Made by a program: the position numbers and the translations under genes
Shown here: positions 6,482-10,706 of the stretch, piece by piece
Numbering within the stretch: the stretch's first letter is position 1
How the letters are laid out: each line of letters opens with the position of its first letter
Notes under the pieces: model-generated
Databases searched by the model: none
Told to the model about the DNA's origin: nothing
What the model saw: the letters and a program-made list of their open reading frames with translations, nothing else
Assembly (NCBI GenBank): GCA_900551155.1
Contig: URVA01000045.1
Location: 1 to 10,706 of the forward strand
Direction of reading: 5' to 3'
Origin: an uncultured Eggerthella sp.
Lineage (GTDB): Bacteria > Actinomycetota > Coriobacteriia > Coriobacteriales > Eggerthellaceae
DNA: 10,706 nt

Positions 6482-6526
6482 ATAGGTTTATCCGAAAGCA
6501 TAATACGGAATAGGAAAGCTGGCATT

Positions 6527-9121
6527 ATGGGAAACCGTCTCATTCAAGAACCGACGCACATTGAAGTTCGTGGGGCGCGAGCACATAATCTTAAAAACGT
6601 GTCGGTGGATATCCCGCTTCATAAACTAGTTGGTATCGCGGGCGTTTCCGGGTCAGGGAAAAGCTCACTTGCCCTAGGAACTTTGTATGCGGAAGGTTCT
6701 CGTCGCTATCTGGACGCGCTTTCCACCTATACACGCCGCCGCATTTCGCAAACGGGGCGCTCCCAGGTAGATGAGGTGCTTCATGTTCCCGCGGCTCTTG
6801 CCTTGCGTCAGAGGCCTGGCGTTCCGGGAGTTCATTCAACCTTTGGTACTTCCACCGAGTTGCTTAACATGCTTCGTCTTCTTTTTTCGCGAGTGGGTAG
6901 TCATTGTTGCCCGAATGGGCATCAGGTTCCTCCAGGAATGAATGTGGCGCTTGATCAGCCCTTCGTTTGTCCCGAATGTGGTGTTGAGTTTTATGGTAAA
7001 GGCGCAGAAGATATGGCCTTTAATAGCGCAGGTGCTTGTGAGACCTGTGGCGGCACTGGCATTGTTCGAAAGGTGAATGAAGCTGCTCTGGTTCCTGATG
7101 AATCGCTTTCTATTGATGAGGGCGCGGTGCTTCCGTGGGGTAACTTGATGTGGGACCTTATGAAACAGGTGTGCGGCGCTATGGGCGTGCGTACCAATGT
7201 GCCCTTTTCTGAGCTTACGCCTGAAGAGCGCGACATTGTATACCATGGTCCTGCAGAAAAGAAGCATATTTTATACAAGCCTAAAAAAGGCGATAGTTTT
7301 GCGGAGCTAGATTTTACGTACTATAACGCGGTGTATACGGTAGAAAATGCGTTAGCGAAGGTTCATGACGAAAAAGGATTAGCTCGTGTTGCTAAGTATT
7401 TGACTGAAGATACCTGCCCTGATTGTGGGGGTACACGCTTTTCTAAAAGTGTTCGTTCGGTACTTATAGGTAATCTTTCTATTGCTGATGTTTGTAAATT
7501 ATCGCTTGATGATCTTGCTGAGTGGATTGCCACTGTTCCGCAGACTTGTCCGAATGTGGTACGTGCAATGGCACAAACTATAGTGGCCGAGATGCTTGAA
7601 CCTATTACCCGTTTGCAGCAACTGGGCTTAGGCTACCTTACGCTTGATAGGGCAAGCTCTACGCTTTCTACAGGGGAAAGGCAACGCGTTCAGCTTGCTC
7701 GTGCGGTACGCAATAGAACTACAGGGGTGCTTTATGTCTTAGACGAACCTTCGATTGGTCTTCATCCTTCAAATGTTGTGGGTTTGCTGGGCGTAATGGA
7801 TGATTTGTTGCGTGATGGTAATTCTGTTGTGGTGGTAGACCATGAGGTGCAGGTGCTGCGTCATGTTGACCATCTTATTGAAATGGGTCCTAAATCTGGT
7901 TCTCAAGGTGGGGAAGTTATTGCGCAGGGTTCCCTTAAAGAAGTACTAGCAAATCCACGCTCTTGCACTGCTCTATATATATCTGGAGAGGCACAAATTC
8001 GTGTTCGAGATCGGGTACGTGAAGATCATCTTTTCGACGAAGGGGAAATATATCTACGTACCGATAGTCTTCATACCGTAAAACCCCTTGAGGTCCATAT
8101 ACCAAAGGGGCGTATGACGGTAGTTTCTGGGGTTTCTGGATCTGGTAAAACCACGCTGATCTTGGAAAGTTTAATTCCTGCACTCAAGGCGCTTTCAGGG
8201 GCTCATGATAGTCTGCCGTCATTTCCTGCTCATATTCGAGAAATTAAGGCCGATGGTATTGAACGCGCTAATCTAATTGATGCTAATCCTATTGGGACGA
8301 ATGTTCGCTCTACGGTTGCTACCTATTCAGGTGTTTTGGACGACTTGCGAAAAGAATTTGCCAAGCTTACTGCAGCAAAAGCGCAAGGATTAAAAGCGGG
8401 CGCATTTTCGTACAATACGGGTTCTCTTAGATGTCCGACGTGTGATGGCACTGGTCAGATATCGCTTGATGTGCAGTTTCTGCCCGATGTTGACATTCCT
8501 TGTCCTGATTGCCAAGGCTCACGATATGGCAAGGATGCCTATTCGATCGTGCGTTTTGTCGAGGATGATGAAGCTGATGTCGATGCAGATTTAGGCACTG
8601 ATGCGGATACAGTTGTTGGTGCCAATGCGGAAGCAGAGAATGCTTATTCACTGCCAGAAATTCTTTCTCTTACCGTTGATGAAGCTCTTCTTGCTTGCAG
8701 GGGACTTACCCGTGTAACTACCAAGCTCCAAGTTCTTCACGACTTAGGGCTAGGGTATTTAACGCTCGGGGAGGCAACTCCTGCTCTTTCAGGTGGAGAA
8801 GTACAACGTCTTAAGCTTGCAAGCGAATTAAATCGATCTCAAAATACTTCGCTATTTGTATTTGATGAGCCAACAATTGGTCTTCATCCACTTGATGTCG
8901 AAGTTCTTTTACACGTACTTCAGCGATTGATAGAGCAGGGTGCAACCGTTGTGGTAATTGAGCACGATTTAGATGTAATTGCTAACGCTGATTACGTGAT
9001 AGATATGGGACCTGGCGGCGGTGAAGATGGAGGCACTATCGTGTGCGCGGGAATACCCGAACAGTTATGTGCGTGCGAAAATAGCGTAACGGGGAAGTTT
9101 CTGAAAGAAGCTGGTAACTAA
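6527..9121 (+). CDS. UvrA-like tandem ABC ATPase lacking the UvrB-binding domain (class II / UvrA2-like)
   Basis: An 864-aa cytoplasmic DNA-binding ATPase related to excinuclease subunit A (canonical about 940 aa). ABC site I has Walker A GVSGSGKSS (39-47), signature LSTGERQR (380-387) and Walker B VLYVLDEPS (401-409). Site II has GVSGSGKTT (535-543), LSGGEVQR (754-761) and LFVFDEPT (776-783). Zinc modules are C148/C151/C171/C174 (C-x2-C-x19-C-x2-C) and C636/C639/C659/C662. The roughly 110-residue UvrB-binding domain that normally precedes the first zinc module is reduced to about 20 residues. Such short forms (Deinococcus UvrA2, Streptomyces DrrC-type) are linked to tolerance of DNA-binding drugs or damage rather than core excision repair. 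Oddities: STGE instead of SGGE in signature I, and an Asp/Glu-rich insert (678-707). Start ATG 6527 has AGGAAAG 8 nt upstream. In-frame TTG 6389 and ATG 6443 would add a basic, non-conserved tail. It converges with an MFS exporter. Confidence 0.9.
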   Translation: MGNRLIQEPTHIEVRGARAHNLKNVSVDIPLHKLVGIAGVSGSGKSSLALGTLYAEGSRRYLDALSTYTRRRISQTGRSQVDEVLHVPAALALRQRPGVPGVHSTFGTSTELLNMLRLLFSRVGSHCCPNGHQVPPGMNVALDQPFVCPECGVEFYGKGAEDMAFNSAGACETCGGTGIVRKVNEAALVPDESLSIDEGAVLPWGNLMWDLMKQVCGAMGVRTNVPFSELTPEERDIVYHGPAEKKHILYKPKKGDSFAELDFTYYNAVYTVENALAKVHDEKGLARVAKYLTEDTCPDCGGTRFSKSVRSVLIGNLSIADVCKLSLDDLAEWIATVPQTCPNVVRAMAQTIVAEMLEPITRLQQLGLGYLTLDRASSTLSTGERQRVQLARAVRNRTTGVLYVLDEPSIGLHPSNVVGLLGVMDDLLRDGNSVVVVDHEVQVLRHVDHLIEMGPKSGSQGGEVIAQGSLKEVLANPRSCTALYISGEAQIRVRDRVREDHLFDEGEIYLRTDSLHTVKPLEVHIPKGRMTVVSGVSGSGKTTLILESLIPALKALSGAHDSLPSFPAHIREIKADGIERANLIDANPIGTNVRSTVATYSGVLDDLRKEFAKLTAAKAQGLKAGAFSYNTGSLRCPTCDGTGQISLDVQFLPDVDIPCPDCQGSRYGKDAYSIVRFVEDDEADVDADLGTDADTVVGANAEAENAYSLPEILSLTVDEALLACRGLTRVTTKLQVLHDLGLGYLTLGEATPALSGGEVQRLKLASELNRSQNTSLFVFDEPTIGLHPLDVEVLLHVLQRLIEQGATVVVIEHDLDVIANADYVIDMGPGGGEDGGTIVCAGIPEQLCACENSVTGKFLKEAGN

Positions 9122-9218
9122 CTAAGAAAACCGAAAACTAGTTAATCAAAACTAATGTAATTGAATTGGAACCTAGTTACTTCAGTAGAGCATTAATTAC
9201 AAGAGCTAGTCTAGTAAA

Positions 9219-10520
9219 TTAAGCTGGACCTTGATTGATTGAGTCAGTGTCTAGCTTTCTGACGCTCTTAAAAGCAGCTATAAGAATGCCAATGAAAGCA
9301 CACAGGATTCCATCAACAACAAAGAATGGGGCAACACCCATGAATTCTGCAAAAATACCACCTGCGGCTATTCCAACGGGACCAGCAAGTGCTATTCCGG
9401 TATTAACTAACCCTATGACGCGCCCCATGGTTTCTTCGGCAGTGTTGCGTTGGATAAGGGTCATCATAGGTCCGTTAAACCATGCGGATACGAGACCCAT
9501 TCCTGCACATAAGATTGCAAAAATCCAAAACATGTTTGGAGAAATTAAGCCCGATACTGAGCATAATAATCCGAAGGAAATACAAGCAATAGCTATTAAA
9601 CGGGTAAGTTTTTTACCGCCGCCCCATACCATAAGAATACTGGAGCCAATTAGTAATCCAGCTGCAAAGGTAGCTTCTGCAATGGAGGCCATATAGCCAT
9701 CACCCTGAAAATAATCGAAGGTCATCAGGGGGTAAAGTGAGCTCATGGGGCTAAAGCATACCATTCCTAAAGTAATAAGAATGATGAGCACAAATAGCCC
9801 GCGTACTCGCTTAAGGGTAACCCAGCCTTCTTTAAGATCGGCAAGCACATGATGTTTGTCGGATGTCGATTCGTTGGAAGTGTTATCACTAAACTGTGTG
9901 TTTGATGATAGGGAAGCGCACTTTGTAGAGGGTACTTTCGCTAAAAGCATTCCTGCGCATGCAATAAGGGCACCAGCAAAATCCAATAGCATTACTGAAT
10001 GAAATCCCACAACGGTATAGAAGAAGATGCCTAATACAGGTGCCGCCATGCCGGACACGCTGAGCAATAACTGATCAAGAGTGTTAATACGAAGCAAATG
10101 TTTTTCGGGTACCAGCATAGGCATAAGCGCCATTAGGGCAGGATAGTGAAATGCTTGGGCAGCACTTCGGATAATAACCATTACCACAATGGCAGCAAAC
10201 GATACCTGGCCAAACAAGATTATTAAGCCAAGCGCAAAAGATGCTAATCCGCAGATGGAATCAGCGAGGATAATTAAGTACTTTCTATTAAGCCTATCTG
10301 CAAGGACGCCGCCGAAAGGCGAAAGTAGCCCTTGTGGAAGGTAGGCACAAATACTTAAAAATGAAAGAGCAAGTGCACTTCCTGTGCTTTCGGTTACATA
10401 CCAAATAGCTGCAAAACTTGCCGCATAGCTAGTGAACATGGATACGGCTTGTCCTGACCATATAACAGCAATGATTGCTAGCCAATGTTTTGGCAGTTCA
10501 CGTCCTGTTGCGCTTTGCAT
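9219..10520 (-). CDS. MFS exporter, DHA3 (MefA/macrolide-efflux-like) family
   Basis: Major facilitator of 433 aa with about 12 membrane segments, probably a proton-driven drug or metabolite exporter in the inner membrane. The opening (WLAIIAVIWSGQAVSMFTSY), TESTGSALALSFLS and motif A GGVLADRLNRK (70-80) are typical of the DHA3 branch. So is PALMALMPMLVPEKHLLRIN (127-146), with DQLLLSVSGMAAPVLG following. A hydrophilic, Ser/Thr/Asn-rich central loop (about 195-236) separates the two six-helix halves. The second half contains MGRVIGLVNTG (365-375). ATG 10520 has a weak AGAAAG site about 9 nt upstream. The gene ends 97 bp from the convergent UvrA-like gene. Substrate is unknown; homology alone does not establish macrolide resistance. 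Between the two stops there is only a loose, long-loop inverted repeat (TGTAATT 9156-9162 and AATTACA 9195-9201) and no clear terminator. Confidence 0.88.
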   Translation of the reverse strand: MQSATGRELPKHWLAIIAVIWSGQAVSMFTSYAASFAAIWYVTESTGSALALSFLSICAYLPQGLLSPFGGVLADRLNRKYLIILADSICGLASFALGLIILFGQVSFAAIVVMVIIRSAAQAFHYPALMALMPMLVPEKHLLRINTLDQLLLSVSGMAAPVLGIFFYTVVGFHSVMLLDFAGALIACAGMLLAKVPSTKCASLSSNTQFSDNTSNESTSDKHHVLADLKEGWVTLKRVRGLFVLIILITLGMVCFSPMSSLYPLMTFDYFQGDGYMASIAEATFAAGLLIGSSILMVWGGGKKLTRLIAIACISFGLLCSVSGLISPNMFWIFAILCAGMGLVSAWFNGPMMTLIQRNTAEETMGRVIGLVNTGIALAGPVGIAAGGIFAEFMGVAPFFVVDGILCAFIGILIAAFKSVRKLDTDSINQGPA

Positions 10521-10585
10521 TCTTTAAAACTTTCTATCTTGAGCCTGGGAATTATTATTATTGCTAGATTCGGTGCGTTTGTTGC

Positions 10586-10615
10586 ATATATAGTGTATTT
10601 GCTAAGTATATATAA
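10586..10615 (-). promoter_or_regulatory. AT-rich candidate promoter of the MFS exporter gene
   Basis: Two alternating-AT blocks (TATATA near 10587-10592 and TATATATA at 10607-10614) lie about 21 bp apart, 70-95 bp before the exporter start. On the minus strand TATATA at 10592-10587 could be a -10 with TTATAT 17 bp upstream as a poor -35. The assignment is tentative. The rest of 10521-10706 shows no gene. Confidence 0.28.
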
Positions 10616-10706
10616 AGCGTTGTAGCTAGCATGGATTTTGCGGGAATATTGTAAGTTGATGATCTACTTTGCATAACTAAATCTTTACATGCTTCTTACA
10701 CTTTAA

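Noticed and set aside
6389..6526. N-terminal extension of the UvrA-like protein from TTG 6389 or ATG 6443
   Set aside because: The strong AGGAAAG site is 8 nt before ATG 6527 and family homology starts right after it. The extension is a basic, unrecognised peptide.
6836..7267. 143-codon open frame on the - strand within the UvrA-like gene
   Set aside because: It overlaps conserved zinc-module coding sequence of the UvrA-like protein in antisense and shows no recognisable domain.
9235..9696. Long open frame (153 codons) on the + strand opposite the MFS gene
   Set aside because: It lies wholly antisense to a clearly recognised transporter, has a Pro/Ile/Ala-rich composition typical of antisense translation of membrane helices, and shows no family feature.

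Overview
The window looks like ordinary chromosomal DNA from an anaerobic or fermentative bacterium of moderate-to-low GC, roughly mid-40s percent by eye. The gene families (BdhA/YqhD-type iron alcohol dehydrogenase, VanR/VanS-like two-component pair, C39-type envelope peptidase, APC permease, short UvrA-like protein, DHA3-type MFS exporter) would fit a Coriobacteriia-type actinobacterium or a clostridial Firmicute. I lean weakly to the former. No rRNA, tRNA, transposase, phage gene or CRISPR array is visible.

Layout. Positions 2-127 may hold the tail of an upstream gene (weak). An AT-rich leader with two dyads follows, then an iron-dependent alcohol dehydrogenase (332-1531, +). Converging on it is a response regulator/histidine kinase operon (3662 down to 1595, -). 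Divergent from that operon is a membrane-anchored C39-type cysteine peptidase (3820-4539, +). The shared 157-bp promoter region contains helically phased TTTAAG/CTTAAG boxes of the kind OmpR-family regulators bind. An APC-family permease (4661-6145, -) converges on the peptidase. Between and overlapping these two genes is a four-copy degenerate tandem repeat of about 28 bp that starts in the permease's last codons. A 381-bp divergent intergenic region with several palindromes leads to a UvrA-like tandem ABC ATPase lacking the UvrB-binding domain (6527-9121, +). Convergent with it is a DHA3/MefA-like drug exporter (9219-10520, -), whose AT-rich upstream region ends the window.

How the genes may work together (inference). 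The kinase, regulator and peptidase resemble an envelope-sensing circuit in which the kinase reads a cell-wall signal and the regulator controls its own operon and the divergent peptidase. The UvrA-like ATPase and the exporter are both families repeatedly linked to tolerance of antibiotics or genotoxic compounds, and they sit end to end. I see no van ligase genes and no clear evidence of a wholly new system. The most interesting signals are the phased regulator boxes, the repeat array derived from the permease 3' end, the UvrB-independent UvrA architecture, and the leader structure in front of that gene.
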